Positions 1 through 6,416 of a stretch of 11,291 nucleotides of DNA are shown piece after piece. The DNA is from an uncultured Methylocystaceae bacterium (GTDB lineage: Bacteria > Pseudomonadota > Alphaproteobacteria > Rhizobiales > Beijerinckiaceae), in NCBI GenBank assembly GCA_945956975.1, contig CAMFKC010000020.1, forward strand, positions 1-11,291. The letters are read 5' to 3'. The notes under the pieces were generated by a model. It worked only from the letters and a program-made list of their open reading frames with translations, made no database searches and was not told where the DNA came from. The position numbers and the translations under genes are program-made. Within the stretch, counting starts at the first letter, position 1, and every line of letters starts with the position of its first letter.

Positions 1-87
1 CATTATGGCTGATCGGGGCCCGAACAACTATTCCGCATCGCCAGCGCCGCGGAGTCGTGCAGCGATCGGACCAGAAGGCTCGAGCCC

Positions 88-161
88 GCCGGGACCGCCG
101 GCCTCCGGCCGGCGCGCCACGCCATCGAGGCCGGGGCCGGCCGGAGGCCGGCGGTCCCGGC
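88..161. repeat. REP-like nested inverted repeat, copy 1
   Basis: Bases 88-113 and 136-161 are perfect reverse complements (26 bp) around a 22-base centre. Each arm carries the outer motif GGACCGC and also folds on itself: in the left arm GCCGGCC (97-103), loop TCC, GGCCGGC (107-113). This is the plan of a REP/BIME unit: two small hairpins facing each other that can also pair as one long hairpin. The element at 8286-8340 has the same plan with a different inner stem. No REP-associated transposase (RAYT) lies in the window. It sits in non-coding DNA upstream of the DUF2239 promoter and could end transcription from whatever lies to the left; it has no downstream T-run of its own. Confidence 0.85.
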
Positions 162-222
162 TCTCGCTTCACCCGGGTCGGCTGATCTTGCCTCCTCGGA
201 GGCAGCACATCGTCGCATTTTT

Positions 223-259
223 TACCCGGATGATATTGACTATGTATTTCATCCGGGTA
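223..259. promoter_or_regulatory. Operator-like 11-bp inverted repeat around the promoter
   Basis: TACCCGGATGA (223-233) and TCATCCGGGTA (249-259) are perfect reverse complements separated by 15 bases, about 26 bp centre to centre. The left arm ends just before the -35 hexamer. The right arm fills the -35/-10 spacer and shares two bases with the -10. This is where a repressor operator would lie; the AT-rich centre and GC core argue against a terminator. The regulator is not identifiable here. Binding is inferred from symmetry and position. Confidence 0.6.
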
Positions 260-263
260 TAAA
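236..263 (+). promoter_or_regulatory. Sigma70-type promoter, probably giving a leaderless mRNA
   Basis: TTGACT (236-241), a 16-base spacer, then TATAAA (258-263): each hexamer differs from consensus at one base. The expected start of transcription, 6-8 bases after the -10, falls at about 270, while the DUF2239 ATG is at 271. No Shine-Dalgarno sequence lies before that ATG, which is preceded by an AT-rich stretch, so a leaderless transcript is the simplest reading. Confidence 0.6.
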
Positions 264-270
264 TACTCTG

Positions 271-840
271 ATGACTGACCAACCGACCTTCGTGGCCTTT
301 CTCGGCCACCGCCTCCTCGCCCGCGGCCCGGCAGCCGCCGTCGCTCGCGCCGCCCACGCCGCGCAGAATGAAACCGCGCCGCTGCTGGTCTTCGACGCCG
401 CCACCGGCGCGCCGCTCGATCTCGACCTGCGCGGCACGGCGGAGGAGGCCGCCGCGCGGGTGGAGGCTGTGTTTGGAGCGGAGTCGCCGCGCGGCCGGGG
501 GCGGCCGAAACTCGGCGTGGAAGCGCGCGAGGTGACGCTGCTCCCGCGCCATTGGGACTGGCTGCGGGCGCAGCCGGGCGCCTCGGTGGCGCTGCGCAAG
601 CTGGTGGAGGCGGCGACCCGCGATCCACGGCAGGAGGCGCGTCGCGCGCAGGAGGCAGCCTACAAATTCATGCACGCCATCGGCGGCGACCTGCCCGACT
701 TCGAGGAGGCGACGCGCGCCCTGTTCGCGCGGGACGGCGACGGGTTCGCCGCGCGTATCGCTGGCTGGCCCGACGACATCCGCGCCCACGCGCTGGCGCT
801 CGCGCGGCCCGCCTTCGCCCAGACAGGAGCAAAGGGATGA
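271..840 (+). CDS. DUF2239 family protein
   Basis: A 189-residue protein recognised as DUF2239 from its family pattern: an N-terminal FVAFLGHRLLARG segment, FDAATGAPLDLDLRG at 41-55, the signature GRPKLGVEAREVTLLPRHW at 77-95, and EAAYKFMHAIGGDLPDFEEA at 128-147. The molecular function of the family is unknown. No signal peptide or membrane segment is visible, so it is probably cytoplasmic. RGRGRPK (74-80) resembles an AT-hook and is followed by a segment that could bind nucleic acid; that is inference only. The length is normal for the family. The ATG is chosen because it lies immediately after a strong promoter with no usable upstream start, and it has no ribosome binding site, consistent with leaderless translation. 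It shares an ATGA stop/start overlap with the next gene, so the two are probably co-translated. Confidence 0.85.
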   Translation: MTDQPTFVAFLGHRLLARGPAAAVARAAHAAQNETAPLLVFDAATGAPLDLDLRGTAEEAAARVEAVFGAESPRGRGRPKLGVEAREVTLLPRHWDWLRAQPGASVALRKLVEAATRDPRQEARRAQEAAYKFMHAIGGDLPDFEEATRALFARDGDGFAARIAGWPDDIRAHALALARPAFAQTGAKG

Positions 841-1346
841 CCGAGATTCATTTCGTGATCGGCTCGACCGGCGCCGGAAAGACGACCTATGCGCGCGGAC
901 TCGCGCAGAAAGAGCGCGCCCTGCCCTTCTCCATCGACGAATGGATGCAGCGCCTGTTCGCGCCGGACCTGAAGGGCGCGAGTTTCGCCGCCATGCACGA
1001 GCGGGTCGAACGCGCGCGCCGGCAGATGTGGGACGTGGCCGGCAAGGCGCAGGCGGTCGAAATCCCCTGCGTCTTCGATACGGGCCTGCTGACGCGGGCC
1101 TCGCGCGCCGAGGCCCGCGCAGAAGCGGCCCGTCGCGGCCTCTCCGCGCGTTTCCACTATCTCGCCGCGCCGGCGGAGACGCGATGGAAACGGATTTCGG
1201 CGCGCAATGCTGAGAAGGGCGACGGCTTCGCCTTCGAAGTCACGCGGCCCATGTTCGATTTCATCGAGACGATCTGGCAGGCGCCGGATGCGGAGGAGCG
1301 CGCGGCGCCGGGCTTCACGACGATCGGCTCGGAAGGCGCCGCCTGA
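837..1346 (+). CDS. P-loop ATPase/kinase (AAA_33, zeta-toxin-like)
   Basis: A 169-residue P-loop NTPase. Walker A is GSTGAGKT at 9-16, immediately after an N-terminal beta strand (IHFVI). An SIDEW motif (32-36) follows, as in small-molecule kinases of the AAA_33/zeta-toxin/gluconate-kinase group, where the Asp helps catalysis or substrate binding. An Arg/Lys-rich segment RWKRISARNAEKGDGF in the C-terminal half suits a lid that binds ATP phosphates. The substrate cannot be told. The ATG overlaps the DUF2239 stop (ATGA), and AGGAG at 825-829 supplies a ribosome binding site 7 bases upstream, which fixes the start. It is translationally coupled to DUF2239 and ends 4 bp from a convergent gene. 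A toxin role is possible but unproven, since many relatives are ordinary metabolite or RNA kinases. Confidence 0.8.
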   Translation: MTEIHFVIGSTGAGKTTYARGLAQKERALPFSIDEWMQRLFAPDLKGASFAAMHERVERARRQMWDVAGKAQAVEIPCVFDTGLLTRASRAEARAEAARRGLSARFHYLAAPAETRWKRISARNAEKGDGFAFEVTRPMFDFIETIWQAPDAEERAAPGFTTIGSEGAA

Positions 1347-1350
1347 GCGC

Positions 1351-2325
1351 TCATTCCGGCAGGGGGAAATCCGTCTTCGCCAGCTCCTTCAGGCGAGCGA
1401 GCGGCACGTCGCATTCATAGGTTCCCTCGGCATAGGAGCCGATGGCGTAGTGCCCGTAGACGATGGTTGCGCCCTTTGGCGTGAAATTCCAGGTGTCGAG
1501 AATGGCGAGGCCCTCTTCGACGCCCTTGCGCAGCGTCTTCAGCTCATCGCCCTTCGGCTCGTCCATGCCGCGCTTCACCTTTTCCGGCACGATCTGCGCC
1601 ATGCAGGCCGCCGTCAGCTTCTCCTGCGCGGCCTTGTCGAATCCGTCGGCGAAGGCGAGCTTGCGGCCGCTCTTCATGTCGATGTTCAACCCGATCGTGG
1701 AGGGATTGCCGTGCGCGCCGCCGGAGAATTCGTAGCCCTCGATGCGCGAGGACAGCAGCCGCGGCGACAGCCAGGTGATGCGCATCCAGACGTCGTGCGA
1801 ATAGGTCTGGTCGCGTTCGATCTCCTTGCGGTCCGTGGGGATGTCCTTCAGCATCTTCGCGACTTCGGCATTGAAGGTCTTTTCGCCCGGCCCCTTCGGC
1901 TCCGCGAATTTCAGCAGTTCGACGTCGATCTCCCAGTCGCGCGGCTTGCCGGGTTTCGCGACGATCTCGACCGTCAGCGGGGAGCCGACGCCGGGGCCTG
2001 CTTCCGGACGGGCCTCGAAAAAGGCGCGGCGCTGCTCGGTCTCTCTCGTCAGGCATTGCGCGTAGCCCGGCTTGTCGCTCTCGCAGCCGAAGCCGCGCCG
2101 CTTGATCCACAGGCGCTGCGAGACCAGAAGCGCCTCGCGCTGCGCGGGCGTCAGGCGCTCGCGCAAGGCCGTGTAGGCGGCGCCCATCGCCGAATCCGCC
2201 GCCGCCGCACCCGGCGAGGCGCAGATGGCCTTTTCGATGTCCGTCTTCGCCGCGTTGCAATCCAGCGCCGCGGCGGGCGCAACGGCAGCCAGAACCCCCA
2301 GACCCGCAAGCACGATCCGACGCAT
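1351..2325 (-). CDS. Secreted LprI-like (DUF1311) plus DUF3298 protein
   Basis: A 324-residue exported protein. Residues 1-20 are a signal peptide (MRRIVLAGLGVLAAVAPAAA). Residues 22-103 match the LprI-like/DUF1311 domain: DCNAAKTDIEKAIC, a helix with TPAQREALLVSQRLWI, and CLTRETEQRR. Cys23, Cys35, Cys81 and Cys91 probably form two disulfides. From about 118 to 310 there is a DUF3298-type domain with the typical EGYEFSGGAHGNPSTIGLN (196-214). LprI of Mycobacterium inhibits lysozyme; that role is not shown here. The ATG at 2325 is preferred to the TTG at 2331 because the purine-rich AAAGGGGAA just upstream is correctly spaced only for the ATG. It is divergent from purD, with a 113-bp shared promoter region, and its end nearly touches the convergent P-loop gene. 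Confidence 0.8.
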   Translation of the reverse strand: MRRIVLAGLGVLAAVAPAAALDCNAAKTDIEKAICASPGAAAADSAMGAAYTALRERLTPAQREALLVSQRLWIKRRGFGCESDKPGYAQCLTRETEQRRAFFEARPEAGPGVGSPLTVEIVAKPGKPRDWEIDVELLKFAEPKGPGEKTFNAEVAKMLKDIPTDRKEIERDQTYSHDVWMRITWLSPRLLSSRIEGYEFSGGAHGNPSTIGLNIDMKSGRKLAFADGFDKAAQEKLTAACMAQIVPEKVKRGMDEPKGDELKTLRKGVEEGLAILDTWNFTPKGATIVYGHYAIGSYAEGTYECDVPLARLKELAKTDFPLPE

Positions 2326-2331
2326 CGCCAA

Positions 2332-2340
2332 TTCCCCTTT
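2332..2340 (-). promoter_or_regulatory. Ribosome binding site deciding the LprI-like start
   Basis: On the minus strand this reads AAAGGGGAA. It ends 6 bases before the ATG at 2325 but directly abuts the in-frame TTG at 2331, so the ATG is the likely start and the two extra N-terminal codons are not translated. Confidence 0.6.
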
Positions 2341-2438
2341 TGCGCACCCAACCCGATGGCGCGGCGCCGATCAAGCCGCCCGCCCTGACTTTTGGCCCCA
2401 TGCCTGATATGCAGCGGCGAAATTTCCGGAAGGCCGCC

Positions 2439-3701
2439 ATGAATGTTCTGCTGATCGGCTCCGGCGGGCGCGAACATGCGCTCGCCAACGCGCTGGCGAA
2501 AAGCCCGCGCCTCACCAAATTGTTCTGCGCGCCCGGCAATCCGGGCATTGCAGAGGTGGCCGAATGCGTGGTCGTCGATGTGGCCGACCATGACGCTGTC
2601 GCGAATTTCTGCCGGCTGATGAAGATCGAACTGGTGGTGATCGGGCCCGAGCAGCCGCTGGTCGAAGGCCTCGTCGATTCGCTGGAGGCCGCCGGCATTC
2701 CCGCCTTCGGACCGAGCAAGGCGGCCGCGCAGCTTGAGGGCTCCAAGGGCTTCACCAAGGATCTCTGCGCCCGCGCCCACATCCCGACTGGCGCCTATGG
2801 CCGCTTTTCCGACCGCGACGCCGCGCTCGCCTATGTGCGCAAGCATGGCGCGCCGATCGTGGTGAAGGCGGACGGGCTTGCCGCCGGCAAGGGCGTCGTG
2901 GTCGCAATGACCTTGGCCGAAGCCGAGGCGGCTGTGGCCGCCTGTTTCGAGGGCGCGTTCGGCGCGGCCGGCGCCGAAGTTGTGGTGGAAGAATTCCTGG
3001 AAGGCGAGGAGGCCTCGTTCTTCGCGCTCTGCGATGGGACGCGCGCGCTGGCGCTGGCGTCTGCGCAGGACCACAAGCGCGTCGGCGACGGCGATACAGG
3101 CCCCAACACGGGCGGCATGGGCGCCTATTCGCCGGCGCCGGTCGTGACCGACGCAATCGCCGCGCGCGTGATGAAGGAGATCGTTGAGCCGACGGTGCGC
3201 GCGATGGCCGAGGCGGGAACGCCGTTCAAGGGCGTGCTGTTCGCCGGCCTGATGATCGGCGAGGACGGGCCGAAACTGATCGAGTTCAACACGCGCTTCG
3301 GCGACCCGGAAACGCAGGTGATCCTGCCGCGCATCGACGACGACCTGCTGACGCTGCTGGATTCCTGCGCGCGGGGAAAACTGACGGCGGCGCATGTGGC
3401 GCTGAAGCCCGTTTCCGCGCTGACCGTCGTGCTCGCCGCCAAGGGCTATCCCGCCGCGCCGCAGAAGGGCGGCGAGATCACCGGCGTCGACAGGGCCAAT
3501 GCGCTGGAGGGCGTGGTGGTGACCCATGCCGGCACGAAGCGCTCGGGCGCGGCGCTGGTGGCGAATGGCGGGCGCGTGCTGAACGTGACCGGCTTCGGGC
3601 CCGACGTGCGCGCGGCGCACGACCGCGCCTATGCGGGCGTCGACGCTATCGAGTTTCCCGACGGGTTCAGCCGGCGCGACATTGGCTGGCGGGCGCTGTA
3701 G
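2439..3701 (+). CDS. purD: Phosphoribosylamine-glycine ligase (GARS)
   Basis: PurD joins glycine to 5-phosphoribosylamine with ATP, the second step of de novo purine synthesis, in the cytoplasm. The 420 residues are full length for the family. The N-terminal domain has GSGGREHAL (7-15) and APGNPG (31-36). The ATP-grasp domain has VVKADGLAAGKGVVV (141-155), EEFLEGEEASFF (184-195), and DHKRVGDGDTGPNTGGMGAY (211-230). The metal-binding segment is LIEFNTRFGDPE (280-291). The C-terminus ends in the usual RRDIGWRAL. The ATG at 2439 is chosen because GGAAGG (2428-2433) lies 5 bases upstream and the protein then begins at the conserved MNVLLIGSGG; an in-frame ATG at 2400 would add 13 unconserved residues. 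A weak promoter (CTGACT 2385-2390, 17 bases, TATGCA 2408-2413) is possible. All key motifs are intact. Confidence 0.97.
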   Translation: MNVLLIGSGGREHALANALAKSPRLTKLFCAPGNPGIAEVAECVVVDVADHDAVANFCRLMKIELVVIGPEQPLVEGLVDSLEAAGIPAFGPSKAAAQLEGSKGFTKDLCARAHIPTGAYGRFSDRDAALAYVRKHGAPIVVKADGLAAGKGVVVAMTLAEAEAAVAACFEGAFGAAGAEVVVEEFLEGEEASFFALCDGTRALALASAQDHKRVGDGDTGPNTGGMGAYSPAPVVTDAIAARVMKEIVEPTVRAMAEAGTPFKGVLFAGLMIGEDGPKLIEFNTRFGDPETQVILPRIDDDLLTLLDSCARGKLTAAHVALKPVSALTVVLAAKGYPAAPQKGGEITGVDRANALEGVVVTHAGTKRSGAALVANGGRVLNVTGFGPDVRAAHDRAYAGVDAIEFPDGFSRRDIGWRAL

Positions 3702-3711
3702 GACGCGCATC

Positions 3712-4962
3712 ATGCACGTGGCCGTCATTGCGAGGAACGAAGTGACGAAGCAATCCAGGGCCGGGGCGCGGCTTTTCGATTGCTTCGCTGCGCTCGCGAT
3801 GACGGCGCTCATTCCGTCTTCAGCCCTTGCCCAGACCTTCGCCCCGCCCGACGTCGCCCGTCTCATCCTCAACGAGCGCGGCGGCGTGCGCGACGCTTTC
3901 GGCTGGGGCGGCGACATTCTCGCCGCGCTCGCGGACAACAAATTTCCGCAGACGCGCGAGAACATCTGTTCGGTGATCGCCGTCGCCTCGCAGGAATCCG
4001 GCTTCAACGAAAATCCGGCGGTTCCCAACCTCGGCGCCATAGCCGACAGGGCCGTGCGCGAGAAACTCGGCAAGATCCCGATACTCGGCGCGAAGGCCTA
4101 CGACATGCTGGGCCAGATGCCCGATGCGCGGAACTCCTTCATCAAGCGCGTGCGCGCCGCGCGCACGGAGCGCGACCTCGATCTCGCCTATCGCGCGCTG
4201 GTGGAGTACGGCGCGGGCAAGTCGTCGCTCGACGGCCTGCTGCAATGGGGCCTGCTCGACAAGTGGGTGGAGGAATACAACCAGATTTCCACCGTCGGCT
4301 CCATGCAGGTCTCCGTCGCCTTCGCGCTGAATGTCGAGCGCGGCGAGCACTGGCGGCCGATCACGCACGGCGAGAGCAACGCCGTGCGCGACCGGCTCTA
4401 TACCCGCGCCGGCGGCCTCTATTTCGGCGCCCGGCAGCTGCTGGGCTACGAGAGCGGCTACGACCAGAAGATCTTCCGCTTCGCTGACTACAATGCCGGG
4501 CGCTACTCGTCGCGCAACGCCGCCTTCCAGGCGATCGTTGCGAAACTGTCGGGACACAAGATCGCGACCGACGGCGACCTCCTCTCCTATGACAAGCTCG
4601 GGCGCGTGAAGGCCGACGTGACCGGCAGCGAGACGGCGCTACGCGCGCTGATCGAGCACTACCGGCTCGGCATCGACGATGCGGCGCTGCGGCGCGATCT
4701 GGTGGGCGAGAAGAGCAAAGATTTCACGACGACGCGGACCTGGGCCGAGGTGCGCGCGCTCTACACGCGCGTGACGGGCAAGCAGCCGGCGTTTGCGCAG
4801 GTCCCGGGCATCCAGCTCAGGAGCGTAAAGATCAAGTCGAAGATGACGACGGCGATCTTCGCCGCCAGCGTCAACCGCCGCTATGCGAAGTGCATGACTC
4901 TGGCGTTGCAGATGCAGAACCGGCCCGTGCTGATGGCGCCGCGCCTGTTCTGGCCGGACTAG
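3712..4962 (+). CDS. DUF1615 protein, lytic-transglycosylase-like, exported
   Basis: A 416-residue protein recognised as DUF1615 by GWGGDILAAL, ENICSVIAVASQESGF (83-98), TRAGGLYFGARQLL and FRFADYNAGRYSSRNAAFQ. Three spaced motifs match the order seen in soluble lytic transglycosylases: Glu-Ser (95-96), G-S-M-Q-V (196-200) and Y-N-A-G (260-263). A peptidoglycan-cleaving role with Glu95 as catalytic acid is therefore inferred. The start at 3712 has AGGA 8 bases upstream and gives a 40-residue signal peptide: a basic start, hydrophobic LFDCFAALAMTALIPSSALA, and cleavage before Gln41. Much of that peptide is encoded by the palindromic repeat at 3721-3806. Starting at ATG 3799, the end of the repeat, would leave only 11 residues before the cleavage site, too short for export. 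Many family members elsewhere are lipoproteins; no proper lipobox is seen here. It lies 10 bp after purD, and an upstream extension inside purD is rejected. Confidence 0.8.
   Translation: MHVAVIARNEVTKQSRAGARLFDCFAALAMTALIPSSALAQTFAPPDVARLILNERGGVRDAFGWGGDILAALADNKFPQTRENICSVIAVASQESGFNENPAVPNLGAIADRAVREKLGKIPILGAKAYDMLGQMPDARNSFIKRVRAARTERDLDLAYRALVEYGAGKSSLDGLLQWGLLDKWVEEYNQISTVGSMQVSVAFALNVERGEHWRPITHGESNAVRDRLYTRAGGLYFGARQLLGYESGYDQKIFRFADYNAGRYSSRNAAFQAIVAKLSGHKIATDGDLLSYDKLGRVKADVTGSETALRALIEHYRLGIDDAALRRDLVGEKSKDFTTTRTWAEVRALYTRVTGKQPAFAQVPGIQLRSVKIKSKMTTAIFAASVNRRYAKCMTLALQMQNRPVLMAPRLFWPD
3721..3806. repeat. Palindromic repeat, GTCATTGCGAG...CAATGACG type
   Basis: The ends GCCGTCAT (3721-3728) and ATGACGGC (3799-3806) are perfect reverse complements. 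The arms continue to match: GCGAG and GAAGCAATC in the left arm pair with GATTGCTTC and CTCGC in the right, with a few extra bases in the left arm. I recall this as a widespread interspersed repeat in alphaproteobacteria and others, whose translation (VIARNE.TKQS...DCFAALAMT) recurs in databases. Here it overlaps the 5' end of the DUF1615 gene, and its terminal ATGACG contains an in-frame ATG. Confidence 0.85.
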
Positions 4963-4970
4963 CCGTAGAG

Positions 4971-5092
4971 CCCCCTCCCCAGCCCTCCGCCGCTACGCGG
5001 GAGAGGGAGCAGATTGTCGCTTTCCGCTTTCACTTGCGATCAAACGCTTGCCGTCCCCTCTCCCGCGTCGCGGGGGAGGGAAAGGGAGGGGG
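4971..5092. repeat. C/G-rich inverted repeat between convergent genes
   Basis: Arms 4971-5007 and 5056-5092 (37 bases each) are reverse complements with 5 mismatches. Each has a CCCCCTCCC end and an inner CGCGGGAGAGGG segment; the centre is 48 bases of mixed sequence. The element nearly fills the 142-bp gap between the DUF1615 stop and the stop of the convergent binding-protein gene. It could act as a bidirectional transcription end, though it lacks a T-run. Similar CCCTCTCCCGC...GCGGGGGAGGG elements are, from memory, common in rhizobial genomes. Confidence 0.8.
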
Positions 5093-5104
5093 TAAAGCAG
5101 CTTC

Positions 5105-6313
5105 CTACTTCTTCACCAGCGGGCACTTCGATTCCGACAGCGGCAGGAAGGCGTCCTTGGCCGGGATCGTCGCGACGAGCTTGTAGTCGTCCCACTTGCC
5201 CTTCGATTCCTCGGGCGCCTTCACCTGGAACAGATACATGTCGTGGACCATGCGGCCGTCCTCGCGGATCATGCCGTTCTCGGCGAAGAAGTCCTTGATC
5301 GGGGTTTCCTTCATGATCTTCATGACGGCTGCGGAATCGGTCGAGCCCGCCTGCTTCACGGCCTTGAGATAGTGCATCATCGAGGAATAGACGCTCGCCT
5401 GCGCGGCGGTCGGCATCCGCTTGAACTTGTCGAAGAAGCGCTGCGACCAGGCGCGCGAGTCCGGCGTGCGGTCCCAGTAGAAGGGCTCCGTCAGCACGAG
5501 TCCCTTGGCGACCGGCAGGCCGAGGCTTTCGACGTCAGAGATGAAGCCGAGCAGGACCGCCAGCTTTGTGCCCGACTTGGAGAGGCCGAATTCGGCGGCC
5601 TGCTTGACCGCCGTGATCGTGTCGGCGCCGGCGTTGGCGAGGCCGACGACTTTCGCGCCCGAGGATTGCGCCTGCAGCAAGTAGGACGAGAAATCCGGCG
5701 TGTTGAGCGGGTGGCGCGAGGCGCCCAGCACCTTGCCGCCGTTCGCCTTGACGAATTGCGTGGCGTCCTTCTCGAGGTCGTGGCCGAAGGCGTAGTCGGC
5801 GGTGATGAAATACCAGCTGTCCCCGCCGTTCTTCGTCGCCGCCGTGGCCGTGCCCTTGGCGAGCGAGTAGGTGTCGTAGGCCCAGTGAACCGTGTAGGGG
5901 CCGCAGGCCTCGTTGGTGATGCGCACCGCGCCCGGGCCGGACAGCAGAAGGATCTTGTTGCGCGCCTTGGCGATCTCGTTGGCAGCAAGAGCCGTCGCCG
6001 AGGCGGCGACATCCATGATGGCTTCCACGCCCTGGTTGTCGAACCATTCGCGCGCGGTCGTGCCCGCGACGTCCGCCTTGTTGAAATGATCCGCCGACAG
6101 AACCTCGATCTTGCGACCGAGAACCTCGCCGCCGAAATCCTCCGCCGCCATCTTGCCGGCGACGACGGAGCCGGGGCCGGTGATGTCGGCGTAGGGGCCG
6201 GACATGTCGAGGATGAGGCCGAGCTTCAGCGGCGGCTTGTCTTGCGCGAGCGCGGACGAGGCCAGCGACATCGCAAGCAGCGCTCCGAGGGCGCCGCGGG
6301 AAAGGGCTCTCAT
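5105..6313 (-). CDS. ABC transporter periplasmic binding protein (Peripla_BP_6, LivK-like)
   Basis: A 402-residue periplasmic solute-binding protein of the branched-chain amino acid (HAAT) type, which in alphaproteobacteria often binds aromatic or other organic acids. Residues 1-23 are a signal peptide ending SSALA, with mature Gln24. The fold begins with LKLGLILDMSGPYADITGPG (29-48), followed by the hinge and ligand segments ILLLSGPGAVRITNE (121-135), TADYAFGHD (171-179) and VLTEPFYWDRTPDSRAW (273-289). Cys137 and Cys397 may form a disulfide. The start at 6313 is fixed by GGAGGA (6318-6323) 4 bases upstream; the open frame extends into the divergent gene but has no better start. No permease or ATPase (LivHMGF) lies nearby, so its transporter partners are elsewhere. 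It is divergent from the hotdog gene with a 103-bp gap, which suggests shared control. The ligand is unknown. Confidence 0.92.
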   Translation of the reverse strand: MRALSRGALGALLAMSLASSALAQDKPPLKLGLILDMSGPYADITGPGSVVAGKMAAEDFGGEVLGRKIEVLSADHFNKADVAGTTAREWFDNQGVEAIMDVAASATALAANEIAKARNKILLLSGPGAVRITNEACGPYTVHWAYDTYSLAKGTATAATKNGGDSWYFITADYAFGHDLEKDATQFVKANGGKVLGASRHPLNTPDFSSYLLQAQSSGAKVVGLANAGADTITAVKQAAEFGLSKSGTKLAVLLGFISDVESLGLPVAKGLVLTEPFYWDRTPDSRAWSQRFFDKFKRMPTAAQASVYSSMMHYLKAVKQAGSTDSAAVMKIMKETPIKDFFAENGMIREDGRMVHDMYLFQVKAPEESKGKWDDYKLVATIPAKDAFLPLSESKCPLVKK

Positions 6314-6349
6314 TGTTTCCTCCGATTGTTCTACAATTTTTTCTGCGGC

Positions 6350-6379
6350 ATGATGACGAGGCTCTGCCTGCCAAGTCAA
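6350..6379 (-). promoter_or_regulatory. Possible sigma70 promoter of the binding-protein gene
   Basis: On the minus strand TTGACT (6379-6374), 18 bases, CATCAT (6355-6350). The -35 is good and the -10 weak (4 of 6). It would give a leader of about 30 bases containing the strong ribosome binding site. A small symmetric sequence, ATTGT-TCT-ACAAT (6325-6337), lies in that leader and might be a regulator site. Confidence 0.35.
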
Positions 6380-6416
6380 TGCGCGATACAGCGCAAGCGG
6401 GCGAGGGAGGAAAAGG

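Noticed and set aside
189..223. Hairpin TGCCTCC-TC-GGAGGCA followed by a T-run, as a terminator
   Set aside because: The T-run starts about 13 bases after the stem, too far for a standard intrinsic terminator. The short stem may be chance in GC-rich DNA.
5..262. 85-codon frame at the left edge
   Set aside because: It runs through the 88-161 inverted repeat, the operator arms and the promoter, and its Pro/Arg/Gly-rich product matches nothing known.
3631..3711. Upstream extension of the DUF1615 frame into purD
   Set aside because: It would overlap the conserved PurD C-terminus, and the added residues do not resemble a start. ATG 3712 has a ribosome site and yields a sensible signal peptide.
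2151..4073. 640-codon minus-strand frame opposite purD and the DUF1615 gene
   Set aside because: It spans several real genes and two repeats, has no recognisable domain and a shadow-like composition.
4971..5092. CRISPR or tandem-repeat array
   Set aside because: There are only two arms, in inverted rather than direct orientation, with no spacer periodicity.
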